Assembly (NCBI GenBank): GCA_964250215.1
Contig: CAXUEX010000011.1
Location: forward strand, 1 to 35,887
DNA from: DAIDJM01 sp964250215
GTDB lineage: Bacteria > Pseudomonadota > Alphaproteobacteria > Acetobacterales > Acetobacteraceae
Direction of reading: 5' to 3'
DNA length: 35,887 bases
The stretch's first letter is position 1, and every line of letters starts with the position of its first letter. Both the position numbers and the translations under genes were made by a program. This document shows, one piece after another, positions 8,322 through 17,098 of this stretch. The notes under the pieces are model-generated. The model had not been told where the DNA came from and did not search any database. It worked only from the letters and a program-made list of their open reading frames with translations.

Positions 8322-8327
8322 AAGGAG
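8322..8327 (+). promoter_or_regulatory. Strong ribosome binding site AAGGAG
   Basis: AAGGAG ends 6 bases before the ATG at 8334 and decides that start over the in-frame ATG at 8307, which has no such site and would put a charged extension before the signal peptide. Confidence 0.75.
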
Positions 8328-8333
8328 CAGCAC

Positions 8334-8807
8334 ATGTTTTCGATATTGAGGGTTGTTGGTGTCTCCGCCCTGTTGATGCCACTGCAAAGCTTCGCGCAGA
8401 CATCGGGCGGGCAGCAATTCTATGGCAATTCCGTGACAACCGGGAAGAATGGGTGTGCGGCCATAGGCAAGAACGTGCTCTTCCCGGCGGAGGGCAGCTA
8501 CACGGTCAATAGCGACGGGACGAAGAATTTCTCGATCAAGTTCCTGATACAGAACGCTACGCAGAAATTGCCGCTGCAGTATCTGGTGGCCGGGTTTAAT
8601 TCGGACGGGACGACCCAGGCTTACGATCCCCAACTCTTCGGAACCGTCCAGGGGCTGACTGGCACATCGAACAACAAAATCGGCGTGAGCTTTGTGCTCG
8701 GGCTCGGCGACAGCACCGGGCCGCTAGAGCTGAATGCGCCAATCCCGGGGACGACGACGGTTTGCACGATCGATTTCTCAGGTGTGCTCTACTTTTCACC
8801 GGATTAG
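8334..8807 (+). CDS. Secreted protein of unknown function, 157 aa
   Basis: The product starts MFSILRVVGVSALLMPLQSF with a clear Sec signal peptide and probable cleavage at SFA/QTS near residue 20. The mature part is about 137 residues, rich in Gly, Ser, Thr and Asn, with only two Cys (in KNGCAAIG and TTVCTID), which could form a disulfide. It looks like a compact beta protein: alternating strands such as YTVNSDGTKNFSIKFLIQ and LPLQYLVAGFNSDG, ending FSGVLYFSPD. I recognise no family. It stands alone on the + strand among minus-strand membrane genes, between a decayed gene tail and its intact relative, and its codon use is less GC-extreme than that of its neighbours. Export to the periplasm or surface is the only function-related statement I can support. 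Confidence 0.8.
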   Translation: MFSILRVVGVSALLMPLQSFAQTSGGQQFYGNSVTTGKNGCAAIGKNVLFPAEGSYTVNSDGTKNFSIKFLIQNATQKLPLQYLVAGFNSDGTTQAYDPQLFGTVQGLTGTSNNKIGVSFVLGLGDSTGPLELNAPIPGTTTVCTIDFSGVLYFSPD

Positions 8808-8938
8808 CGGCTTTTCAGAAGGCTGGCCATGTTCAAAAGGAAGTGTCGAAAGACCCTCGAGCTATTGGCTGCTCCAGGATCACCGTATCCGGGGCGAGTT
8901 CCGGGTTCCGACACCATTCGACAGTTCCACCGTGGCGC

Positions 8939-11155
8939 CTAGAACAAGCGCGACCAGGCCGGACGCAATACCGCATCCTCCGGCGCGCCTGTGACCAGGA
9001 ATGTGCCGGCGGCGGCTGTCACATCCACTTCGCGCACACCCCCATGCCCGTGCATGACCCCTGAAGGCAAGACCGCCGCGCGCCACGCCGGCCGGTCCCA
9101 CAGCCAACGGATCGGCGTAGCCAAAACGGTATTGTCCGCAAACCGGAATGATATCCGCCCCGCCGCGGTGCCACTCGGTACGAGGAACGGCACGATCAGC
9201 GCCCGATCGCTGGCGCTTGGCTGGCGCAGGCTGAACCGCAGCGTGGCATCCGGGCGGTTGGAGGCCTTCGCTGACCACACCGGCCCGCGAAACGGCACGT
9301 TTTTACCAGTCCATGCCGAAAAGCCGTCGGAGACGGGCGGTTCGTCATCGCGCGCCGAAGTACTGCCCAATGCCTCCAGCGGCGTGATCTGCACCGGCCC
9401 CACCATCGCCGTCTGCGGTAACACGCAAAACGGCTGATCCGCGCCCGGATCGAGGCCGGCGACACGGATTGGCACTGGGGCGGCGGCAAACCGCGTTGGG
9501 GGCGCCAGCCGGAAACCGGCATCGAATCCGAGCGCGGCCTGCTGCAGGTTTCTCACTGCGTCCACATCCGGCCGCGGCGTCAGCTGGCGGGATGTTCCAA
9601 GCAGAGTGCCGTGCTCGTCGAAGGCGGCAACCCAGCGCAAACTATGCTTCGCAGCCGGGCCCGTCAGCCAGCCTTGCAGCAGGAAGGCGCTGTCATCTAT
9701 CGGGAAGGCGGCGTCCACGTAGCCGCGACACGCCGGCATCTGGGACACTTCGAACCGGCGCAACCGTGCCATCAGGCCGGAAGGGGGGCTTTCTTGCGGC
9801 GCGAACATATTGATGCCGCGTTCGTGCAGAAAACGCACCTGGTCTCGCACGTCATCGACTTTGCCTAGAAAGATCACGGGCGCAGGACCTTCTATGCCGA
9901 CATCGTTGCGCAGCAATTGCGCATCGCTTAGCACCACATAGTGCCAGCCGGCCGCGATCGCGTCATACACCGGCGCGTTCACCACCAGCAGCACGGCGCC
10001 GGCGGCTAACGGCAGCGCCACTTCGCGTATCCAGGCAGGCCACACCGCACGTGCGCCCCATCGCGCATATAAGGCGAGCAGCACGGCGACGAAGAGCAGG
10101 CTCATTGTCGCGTAGCGGCTCACCAAGGCCGCCTGCGCTCCCATCATCACCCGGGAGGTAAACGACGCCGCTGAACCGCAAAGGAAAACCCCCACGCCCA
10201 GGGCGATCAGCGCGGCATCGCCCGAAGCCATGGGCAACCCGGCAAAGGCGAGCCGCTTCATGGACGTTACAAGAACTGTCAGAAACAGCGCCAGTCCGCA
10301 CAGCCCGGCGCCGGCTGCGAAATTTGGGAAGCCGGTTAAAACGCTACCGAGAAAGTTCCCGACATAATGCACCCGCGTTGCCACCAGCCCGGCATCGAGC
10401 AAAGGGGGGTGCTCGGCCGCCGGGTAATGGTGGAAGAACAAAACAATACCGATTGTCGCCAGCGGCCCATAGATGAGCCAGATTGCCGGCCGCGCGAACC
10501 GCAGCGCCATCAGCACAAGCAGCCCCGGCACCATCAGCACGCCGCCGGCCATCGAGAAGATGGCTACGATGCTGCACAGCCCGGCCCCGGCGGCGCGCAC
10601 CAAACCCCGCCGCCCGGGCAAGCTGCAGGCCTGTGTCAGCAACACCGCCGCGCCGCACGCCGCGAGGCACATGATGGCGAATTGCACCTGGAACGGAAAG
10701 ATTAGGTTTTCCACCTGTCCGACCGACACCATCAGCGCGATCCAGAACAGCGGCGGCAGCGTCCAACCCGTCAGCGCCACACCATCAGCCCGCGCCAGAC
10801 GCCACAACAGCAGGGCGGCGCCCATCAGCAGCCCGAGATTGATCAGCACGACCGAAAATCCGTTCATGCCGAAGAGGATCGAGTCCAGCAGCAGCAGCAC
10901 GCGCGTGGTGACGATGCGGTGCTGGCCGTAATGCGCCTTTATCAAATCGTGCAGTGTGTAGTGATGCCCGTACCAGAGCTGAAAATCGCTGACCCAGAAC
11001 CAAAGATCAAAAAACGCTTCGGGTGTGTAGTGCCGCAGCACAAAAACAATCGAGCGCAATATCAAAGCCAATGATAACACCGAGAGGATCGCCCAAGCAG
11101 GGCTCCTTGGGATTTTCGTCGTGCCTGCAGCCGCAATGAGCGCACCACGAGTCAC
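8939..11155 (-). CDS. Polytopic GT-C-like membrane protein with C-terminal periplasmic domain
   Basis: About 738 residues from the GTG at 11155; no ATG is available in a suitable place, and the open frame continues upstream over the hydrolase gene. The N-terminal ~430 residues hold roughly 10-12 hydrophobic segments (for example WAILSVLSLALILRSIVFVL). An acidic first loop, EAFFDLWFWVSDFQLWYG, is followed by HYGQHRIVTTRVLLLLDS. The remaining ~300 residues are soluble and probably periplasmic, with beta-sandwich character. It is clearly paralogous to the + strand gene at 13975: QVENLIFPFQVQFAIM matches EWDNLVTPFQVQFALL, and the HRI-T-RVL motif is shared. The fold and acidic loop suggest a lipid-linked-sugar GT-C transferase, but no catalytic motif is proven. 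Confidence 0.75.
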   Translation of the reverse strand: MTRGALIAAAGTTKIPRSPAWAILSVLSLALILRSIVFVLRHYTPEAFFDLWFWVSDFQLWYGHHYTLHDLIKAHYGQHRIVTTRVLLLLDSILFGMNGFSVVLINLGLLMGAALLLWRLARADGVALTGWTLPPLFWIALMVSVGQVENLIFPFQVQFAIMCLAACGAAVLLTQACSLPGRRGLVRAAGAGLCSIVAIFSMAGGVLMVPGLLVLMALRFARPAIWLIYGPLATIGIVLFFHHYPAAEHPPLLDAGLVATRVHYVGNFLGSVLTGFPNFAAGAGLCGLALFLTVLVTSMKRLAFAGLPMASGDAALIALGVGVFLCGSAASFTSRVMMGAQAALVSRYATMSLLFVAVLLALYARWGARAVWPAWIREVALPLAAGAVLLVVNAPVYDAIAAGWHYVVLSDAQLLRNDVGIEGPAPVIFLGKVDDVRDQVRFLHERGINMFAPQESPPSGLMARLRRFEVSQMPACRGYVDAAFPIDDSAFLLQGWLTGPAAKHSLRWVAAFDEHGTLLGTSRQLTPRPDVDAVRNLQQAALGFDAGFRLAPPTRFAAAPVPIRVAGLDPGADQPFCVLPQTAMVGPVQITPLEALGSTSARDDEPPVSDGFSAWTGKNVPFRGPVWSAKASNRPDATLRFSLRQPSASDRALIVPFLVPSGTAAGRISFRFADNTVLATPIRWLWDRPAWRAAVLPSGVMHGHGGVREVDVTAAAGTFLVTGAPEDAVLRPAWSRLF

Positions 11156-11196
11156 GAGAGGAGACTTCTTGAAGTAGAACAAGGGCCCAACTCTTT

Positions 11197-12162
11197 TCAG
11201 GGGTATGAGAGCGGGCGGCAGAGACTGTCGTCGAAATGCAACGTTTGCTTGAAAAATCTTGCCAATTGTAGCTGGAATGCAACTTCGCGGCTGGCACACT
11301 TGGACTGATTGTCCGAGCCTCGGGAGCAACTCGAGAGCAAGTCAGCGTGGCCGCCCGCGACCAAATGGTATTCGGCAGGATGCGGCAGCTCACGCTGGAC
11401 GATCTCGGCGTTCCAAGGTGCCGGAACGACGTTATCACGATCGCCCTGCCAGAGCTGAATCGGAATCTGCACGCTCGCAAGGCCGCGCATGCCGAAAAGG
11501 TAGCCCATCGCGGGGGCTAGTGCGGCAAGCGCCTTGATGCGCGGGTCTGCCACCCAGGCGGAGGCTGGCGGCGGGCGTTCGAACAAATCCAGACGCTTAC
11601 TGCGTTCCAACCAACAGGACCACTCCTCCGGCGCATGCTTGCAATGGGATGCCATGAGAGACAAGTCCGGCTTGCCACCAGCCGCAACGAGAACCGTAAA
11701 CCCCCCGAGTGAGAAGCCGAATGCGCCTATCCGGCCAGGATCGATGCGAGCGCGGCCTGACCAAATGTTTAGCATGTAGTCGATCAGGCTATGCAACTGA
11801 GTGGTCCGCTTCTCGGGAGCGAAGACGAACCAATCCTTGTATTCGTCATGGTCGATGGCGGCGGCAATAAGGCCTTGGCGGGCTAACGCACGCATAAGGC
11901 CATCCTGCGAGCGGCTATTTCCTCCCGCGCCGTGTGAAACAACGACCAATGGCAAGCGGCCCTGGTTCGACGGGTTCATTCGCGACGTTTTTCGTAAAGC
12001 TGGATACCAAACAAAACCCGGCAGCGGTGGCCCCTTGGGCTGGGGAATAAAAACCGGGTTCCCGACAACAGCAAGCAAGGTCTTGCACACTGACGGCCGC
12101 GGCATTGCTCCGGATAGCAGAAACATGATTAGAAACGGCTTTAAAAAGGTTGCGTTTCTCAC
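11197..12162 (-). CDS. Secreted alpha/beta hydrolase (dienelactone-hydrolase-like)
   Basis: From the GTG at 12162 (AGGA lies upstream) the product is 321 residues and begins with a hydrophobic signal-like stretch, MRNATFLKPFLIMFLLSG. A GTG at 12216 would add 18 residues. The fold is visible: oxyanion strand LPLVVVSHGAGGNSRSQDG, nucleophile elbow IGAFGFSLGGFTVL (Ser near 151), acid in LWQGDRDNVVPAPW (Asp near 241) and His in HLVAGGHADLL (near 272). This matches the predicted dienelactone hydrolase/PAF-acetylhydrolase-like group, so an esterase or lipase acting outside the cytoplasm is likely. It sits between two GT-C genes on the same strand (97 bp and 41 bp gaps). Its G+C looks somewhat lower than that of its neighbours (34 of 60 bases in the line at 11641). 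Confidence 0.8.
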   Translation of the reverse strand: MRNATFLKPFLIMFLLSGAMPRPSVCKTLLAVVGNPVFIPQPKGPPLPGFVWYPALRKTSRMNPSNQGRLPLVVVSHGAGGNSRSQDGLMRALARQGLIAAAIDHDEYKDWFVFAPEKRTTQLHSLIDYMLNIWSGRARIDPGRIGAFGFSLGGFTVLVAAGGKPDLSLMASHCKHAPEEWSCWLERSKRLDLFERPPPASAWVADPRIKALAALAPAMGYLFGMRGLASVQIPIQLWQGDRDNVVPAPWNAEIVQRELPHPAEYHLVAGGHADLLSSCSRGSDNQSKCASREVAFQLQLARFFKQTLHFDDSLCRPLSYP

Positions 12163-12259
12163 CGGTCCGTCCTGTGTGCTCTCGCGATATCGGCGAGCTT
12201 TCTGCCGGCGCGCCACGTTGCGCCAGCATTGCAGATCGAGTGAGCGAACGGCAGCCTGC

Positions 12260-13798
12260 TCATTTACCCAGCCAAGGTCGCAAGTTCATAACGAGGATCG
12301 CTTGCAGCCGGCCGGGAGCGAAAATCGGCCCGCGCGTAATCAGGCGAATGGATGCGTAAAGCTTCGCAATGGTTAGATCCGCGATCTCATTTGTGTCGGA
12401 AGCCAAACTCTCCCGGTATCCTTTCGGCATGTCGCGCTTTAGATGCGCGATGCGCCATTCCGAATTCGGTGCGGCGGGCAATCTGGCCAGCAACGGATCG
12501 GCAAGCCCACATTGGTCGGCTACGTGCACACCGGGCCCCTCTGCCAGACCAGTTACCCCCAAGCCGCCGCACTCTATTACTCGGACACGGGTGGGCGCTG
12601 CCAGATGACGCGGCCAGGGGGGCATATTGAGGTAAGAACGTTTCGCGCGCACCAACCCGAAGACATGGAAGAAAATGCCGCGCTCGTCGGCAATGCCCGT
12701 AGTCGCGACGTTTGTCCCCGACATTTGAGTATCGGTCAGCCATGTCGCGGGTAGGTTGACCAGCCCGAGCAGAACAAGGCAGCAGCCAAGCGCCAGATGG
12801 CGGAATGCGAAACCGCGTGTCTGCGCCACCTGCGCGGCCGCCACTACCAACGGCGCTACCAGGAACCGGCCGGACATCTGGTCACCGCCGATCACGACAA
12901 CATAGATCAGGTAGGCGATCATGCCGAGCGCGATGGCCACGCCGTGCAAACCGCGCCGGAGGCCGAGCACGATGGCCGCCAAAATGGCAGGCAGCGTTAC
13001 CGCGTCGCGCCCCAGCGAGTCGAGCATGTAGATGCAGCCTTGCAGCAGCCGCTCATGGCGCGGAATGGCGCCCCCGAGCTTGGCGAAAGCCGTGTTGGGC
13101 ACCAGAAAACCATAATAGAGCAGCGAAAACATTGTCCAAGCCGCAACCGGCACAGCGGCGATTGTCAGACTCACAATCAGGGCGCGCCGCGTGGCGAAAC
13201 TTCGGGCCATGACCAATCCCACGAACGGCAGTAGCAGCAGAACGGCATCGGCGCGGTTCAAATACAGCAGGCCAAACCAAAGCGGACATAGCGAGACCTC
13301 GTCCCGCACACCTATGCGCAGCCGCCGCATTCCCGACGCCAGCACGGCAAGGATCAGAACGTTCGTGAGCGGCGTTTCCAACCCGGATGTCGAATAATCC
13401 AGGAAAGCCTTCGACAGCAGCAGCAGAACGCAAGCGGCCATTCCCGCGGCAGTCGCTTCGCCAAGACGAAAAAACAGCAGCCATAGGGAGGTGGCGGCCG
13501 CCGCCATGGACAGCGCCAACAAGGCAATCAGCGGGCTCACCAAGAGCTTGGTCCCCAGCGCGGCGCAAAGAAACCAAAGCGGGTGAGTGAAGGGTTGCAC
13601 CCGCTCATCGATGTTGAACACCGGTCCGTAGCCGTGCAGCATGTTCAGGATGCAGCGCACCGTGATCAGCGCATCGTCGCTGATCCAGGCCACGCGCACC
13701 ACCATGACGAGTGTCAGAAAAATCAGGGCCGCGAGAATCGCGCGGGAGGTTTCGCGATTGAAGGGCGCCGCGGCCCTGGCAAGTATTGCGTCGATCAT
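12260..13798 (-). CDS. AftB/ZomB-like GT-C glycosyltransferase
   Basis: The 512-residue membrane protein (ATG at 13798) has about ten membrane segments. Early in the chain it has the GT-C acidic motif WISDDALITVRCILNMLHGY (DD at 41-42) followed by GPVFNIDERVQPFTHPLW. This is the signature seen in arabinofuranosyltransferase AftB-type and ZomB-type proteins, which transfer sugars from polyprenyl phosphate donors on the outer face of the membrane. The C-terminal domain carries the matching VIECGGLGVTGLAEG, VHVADQCGLADPLLARLP and ITRGPIFAPGRLQAI landmarks. The sugar and acceptor cannot be read from sequence. It is divergent from the gene at 13975, with 176 bp between starts. Confidence 0.8.
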   Translation of the reverse strand: MIDAILARAAAPFNRETSRAILAALIFLTLVMVVRVAWISDDALITVRCILNMLHGYGPVFNIDERVQPFTHPLWFLCAALGTKLLVSPLIALLALSMAAAATSLWLLFFRLGEATAAGMAACVLLLLSKAFLDYSTSGLETPLTNVLILAVLASGMRRLRIGVRDEVSLCPLWFGLLYLNRADAVLLLLPFVGLVMARSFATRRALIVSLTIAAVPVAAWTMFSLLYYGFLVPNTAFAKLGGAIPRHERLLQGCIYMLDSLGRDAVTLPAILAAIVLGLRRGLHGVAIALGMIAYLIYVVVIGGDQMSGRFLVAPLVVAAAQVAQTRGFAFRHLALGCCLVLLGLVNLPATWLTDTQMSGTNVATTGIADERGIFFHVFGLVRAKRSYLNMPPWPRHLAAPTRVRVIECGGLGVTGLAEGPGVHVADQCGLADPLLARLPAAPNSEWRIAHLKRDMPKGYRESLASDTNEIADLTIAKLYASIRLITRGPIFAPGRLQAILVMNLRPWLGK

Positions 13799-13974
13799 CC
13801 AAATCCCTTGCGCCGGAGCACATTACCCGCCAAAAGCAGTAGCCAATTCTGTCGTCTGCTTAGTCGTTCTTCTTTCAGGATGCCACCCTGCTTCAGCGGC
13901 AACACCCCCGCCTTTCGGACATATGCGCCGCCTCGCCCTCCGGGCCGGCGAAGCGCCAGGCGGCGATTGCTGCC

Positions 13975-16215
13975 GTGCTGCGTTGGGCGGTGCTCGCGGC
14001 CTCGTTCGCGGCTTTTGCGCATAGCCTGTGGTTCGCCTGGCGCTATTTCCAGACCACGCCCTGGCTCGACATGTGGGACTGGGTGGGCGAGTTCCGCGCG
14101 TGGCCGCAAGGCCATTTCGGCTGGCGTAATCTGGTTGCCGAGCACAACGACCATCGCATCGCCACCGCGCGCGTTCTGTTCCTGATCGACGCGCTGTTCT
14201 TCCGCATGAGCGGCCGGTTTATCACCACGGCGAACATGGCCCTGCTCGGCCTGCTCGGGCTGCTTCTGCACCGTGTCTGGCGCAGTCGCGCGGTGGCCGG
14301 CACAGCGGCCGATTTGCCCGCCATTTTTTTCGTCGCCTTCGTAACATCGGTATGTGAGTGGGACAATCTTGTCACGCCGTTTCAGGTCCAGTTTGCGCTG
14401 TTGCTGGTTTTCGCGGCGCTGGCGACTATCCTGCTCGTTCGGGGCACGTCGCCCGGTTTGCCCGAAGGGCAATCCAGGGCGTTCGTTCTGGCCTCCGGCC
14501 TCGCTTACGTCCTCGCCGCTCTTTCCATGGCAGGTGGGGTCTTGCTGTTGCCCGTCCTGCTCGTTCTGCTGACGGTGAGACGCGCAAGCATTCTCCTCGC
14601 CCTCTTCTTCGTTGTTCCCGCAGTCCTCACCGCGCTCGCCTTTTTCTACGGTTACGCATGGCATTCCTCTGGGGGGCCGCTGAAGATCATCGAGCCCACG
14701 TCGCTGCTGCTAGCATACCGAATGGGCGCCGTCGGGCTCGAATTCCTTGGCTCGGCATTCGGCGGCCTGAGCGGCGGCGCTGCCATCGCCGCGGGCGCTG
14801 CCGGCCTCGCCTTACTGGGGGGCCAACTCTGGCGGGCTCGGCGGTCCGGGCGACCGCTTTCTGATGCCGAGGCGGTCTTCATGGCCCTTGCCGTGTTCGT
14901 CGTCGTGAATGCTTTAGCGGCGGCGCGCTTGCGCGGCTATTTCACCATTTGGAGTGGCCTCGCCTCACGCTACACGGGGCTCAGCCTGTTGTTCTTCATC
15001 AGTCTTGCGGGCGCCACCGTGCAGTCGGCCTGCATAAACGCCATCGACGCAAAAGCAGCCGGATTACGCTGGAACAACCGCACGATCCCTGCCGCGGTAT
15101 CGCCGCTCCTGGCCATGCTCGCGCTGGCCGCATTCAACCTTCCGCCCGCTTTCTCGCAGCAAGCGGCCTCGCTTCGCCGGGCGCTGGAAACCGCCGGCAC
15201 CACACTGCAGCAGGGTGTGTATGCGCCCACTCGCATTGGCATCCTGAACCCATTCGGGCTGGACCGCGTGATCGACAATGTGCGCTTCGCGGAACACCAT
15301 CACCTCAGCGTGTTTGCTCAGAGCGGACGCCCGCCCGCCCAAATCCGCGCGGTGCTTCGCCAGCTCGATCTCGACCGGCTGCAGACCTGCTTTGGCGCCG
15401 AGAACATCCTCTACCGGCTGGACGCGCATCGCGCCGTGCTGCGCGCCTGGCTCGCGACCCCCGATCCGACGCAGATTGTTCGCTGGATCGAACTACGCAA
15501 CGAACGCGGGGATGCCGAAGCTGTGCTGCCGGCACAGGAACTGCGGGAGGAACGGCCGCTGGGCACGGATCACGCGCCGATCATGGGCGTCTTCGTCGGT
15601 TTCTCCGGCACACTGGACGACGGACCGCTCACCATGATCGGCGTGCCTGGATCGGGGCCGCCCTGCCGGCTCCAGGTAGGCGGCCCTGGCCCAGCCCGCA
15701 TTCAGGCGCCGCCCGATCGCCAGCCCGCGCCGCTTCCGATTCTCGGCTCGATCCATGCTTCCGCTGCCTGGGCACCGGCTACGCTCGGCATGCCTCCGGG
15801 TCTTCCAGCGTTGTGGCAGACCGCGAAAAGTTCTGCCGGCGGAATTTGGACCAGTGCAGCGCAGGGTGACGCAGCCACTGGTGATCTTACGATGCGCGTC
15901 GCGGCGCCTCACGCCGGTCTTGCGCTTGCCTTGCCTTTCGCCACGGGGGCAAGCCCAGATGGCCAGACACTGGTGTTTCAAGCCGAAGATGGCGCGCGAG
16001 TTGACTTGCCGGTTCCCGCGGATACGCAACAAAACCAGTGGACGCTTGCAGCCATACCCGCCGATTGGCTGGCCCATCATCCCGGCATCGTCACAATCAC
16101 GGCCCGCGACAAGGGTCAAGGCGCTGGCCAGTGGCTTGCGATCGCGGCGCCCACCGCGGTTCGGCTAGATCCGGATGCAGCGCAACTCGACCATGATCAG
16201 CCCAAGGGCGGCTGA
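13975..16215 (+). CDS. Polytopic GT-C-like membrane protein, paralogue of the 8939 gene
   Basis: The 746-residue product starts at the GTG at 13975; the frame is closed by TAG at 13861 and no ATG is available between. About ten to twelve membrane segments fill residues 1-400, with the acidic loop TTPWLDMWDWVGEFRAWPQG and then EHNDHRIATARVLFLIDALF. The C-terminal ~320 residues are soluble and Pro/Ala-rich and should lie in the periplasm. The paralogue at 8939 shares the loop, the HRI-T-RVL stretch, the FPFQVQF/TPFQVQF motif and the order of segments, but the C-terminal halves have drifted far apart, which may reflect different acceptors. The orientation is opposite, so the pair brackets the hydrolase and AftB-like genes. 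A glycosyltransferase role is inferred. Confidence 0.75.
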   Translation: MLRWAVLAASFAAFAHSLWFAWRYFQTTPWLDMWDWVGEFRAWPQGHFGWRNLVAEHNDHRIATARVLFLIDALFFRMSGRFITTANMALLGLLGLLLHRVWRSRAVAGTAADLPAIFFVAFVTSVCEWDNLVTPFQVQFALLLVFAALATILLVRGTSPGLPEGQSRAFVLASGLAYVLAALSMAGGVLLLPVLLVLLTVRRASILLALFFVVPAVLTALAFFYGYAWHSSGGPLKIIEPTSLLLAYRMGAVGLEFLGSAFGGLSGGAAIAAGAAGLALLGGQLWRARRSGRPLSDAEAVFMALAVFVVVNALAAARLRGYFTIWSGLASRYTGLSLLFFISLAGATVQSACINAIDAKAAGLRWNNRTIPAAVSPLLAMLALAAFNLPPAFSQQAASLRRALETAGTTLQQGVYAPTRIGILNPFGLDRVIDNVRFAEHHHLSVFAQSGRPPAQIRAVLRQLDLDRLQTCFGAENILYRLDAHRAVLRAWLATPDPTQIVRWIELRNERGDAEAVLPAQELREERPLGTDHAPIMGVFVGFSGTLDDGPLTMIGVPGSGPPCRLQVGGPGPARIQAPPDRQPAPLPILGSIHASAAWAPATLGMPPGLPALWQTAKSSAGGIWTSAAQGDAATGDLTMRVAAPHAGLALALPFATGASPDGQTLVFQAEDGARVDLPVPADTQQNQWTLAAIPADWLAHHPGIVTITARDKGQGAGQWLAIAAPTAVRLDPDAAQLDHDQPKGG

Positions 16216-16257
16216 ATAACAACCGCGCCGCTTGCTTTCAGATTTCGAGTTCAAGCC

Positions 16258-17082
16258 TCATTTAACGAAATAAACCCCCAGCCCGTCGATTTCCCGAATG
16301 ACAAAGCCACGGCCTCGGTCGCGGGCGAAATCCTCCACCGCCAGGCGGCACGCCGGCATCACGTGGTAGTCGTCGATGATCACGGTGCCGCCGTCGCTCA
16401 CGCGGTCCCACAGGCATTGCAGCGGCAGATACGTGGATTCGTACATGTCGCCATCGAGGCGCAGCACGGCGATACGCTGCGCCGGAAAATGCGGCATGGT
16501 GTCGCGAAACCAGCCCTCCACGAAGATCACCTGCCCGTCTAGAAGATCGAAGCGCCGGAAATTCGCCTCCACCTGGCTGCGGGATACGGCGAGCTCCGCA
16601 AAGCGGTGCAGGCCATCGCCGGCATCGGCGGGAAAACGAGTCTCGTCCGGGGGCGGCAGGCCGGCAAAGGAATCCGCGAGATACACGTTTCGATCGGTGA
16701 TGTTGCGGCAAGCCAGCACCGCGCGCGCCATGATCGAGGCGCCGCCGCGCCACACGCCGGCTTCCACGATGTCGCCGGGAACGGCGTTGGCGATGGCGTT
16801 TTCGATGCTGTCACGGAAATTGCGCAGCCGCTGGCGGCCGATCATGGTGTAGGCGCGCGATGGCCAGTCGAGCCCGATTTCGCGGGCGCGCGCGTTGAAG
16901 CCGAGCGCGGACGGCTCGGGCTCGGCGCGCACGCCATACACGTCGTGCAGCACGTCGGCGACGATTGCCTTGTAGGCCGGGGTGGCGATCGGCGGGTCTT
17001 CCATAAGGATGCCGGTGAGCACCGACTCCATCAGGTTGAGGTACAGCGCCGCCGCGGCGTCGTGCGTTTCCGCTGCCTTCAT
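16258..17082 (-). CDS. TylF/macrocin-type O-methyltransferase
   Basis: The 274-residue product (ATG at 17082, MKAAETHDAAAALYLNLMES) shows the TylF family pattern with key residues intact. These are the SAM motif DIVEAGVWRGGASIMARAVL, the YLADSFAGLPPPDE block, VLRLDGDMYESTYLPLQCLW with the metal-binding acidic residues, and VIIDDYHVMPACRLAVEDF. TylF enzymes methylate sugar hydroxyls in antibiotics and in surface or spore glycans. The gene lies 16 bp behind the PhyH-like dioxygenase gene on the same strand, so the two form an operon. The presence of DGD and IDDY here gives a useful contrast to the altered motifs in the genes at 1554, 2473 and 6802. Substrate unknown. Confidence 0.9.
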   Translation of the reverse strand: MKAAETHDAAAALYLNLMESVLTGILMEDPPIATPAYKAIVADVLHDVYGVRAEPEPSALGFNARAREIGLDWPSRAYTMIGRQRLRNFRDSIENAIANAVPGDIVEAGVWRGGASIMARAVLACRNITDRNVYLADSFAGLPPPDETRFPADAGDGLHRFAELAVSRSQVEANFRRFDLLDGQVIFVEGWFRDTMPHFPAQRIAVLRLDGDMYESTYLPLQCLWDRVSDGGTVIIDDYHVMPACRLAVEDFARDRGRGFVIREIDGLGVYFVK

Positions 17083-17098
17083 GGTGCGATCCCGCGGA

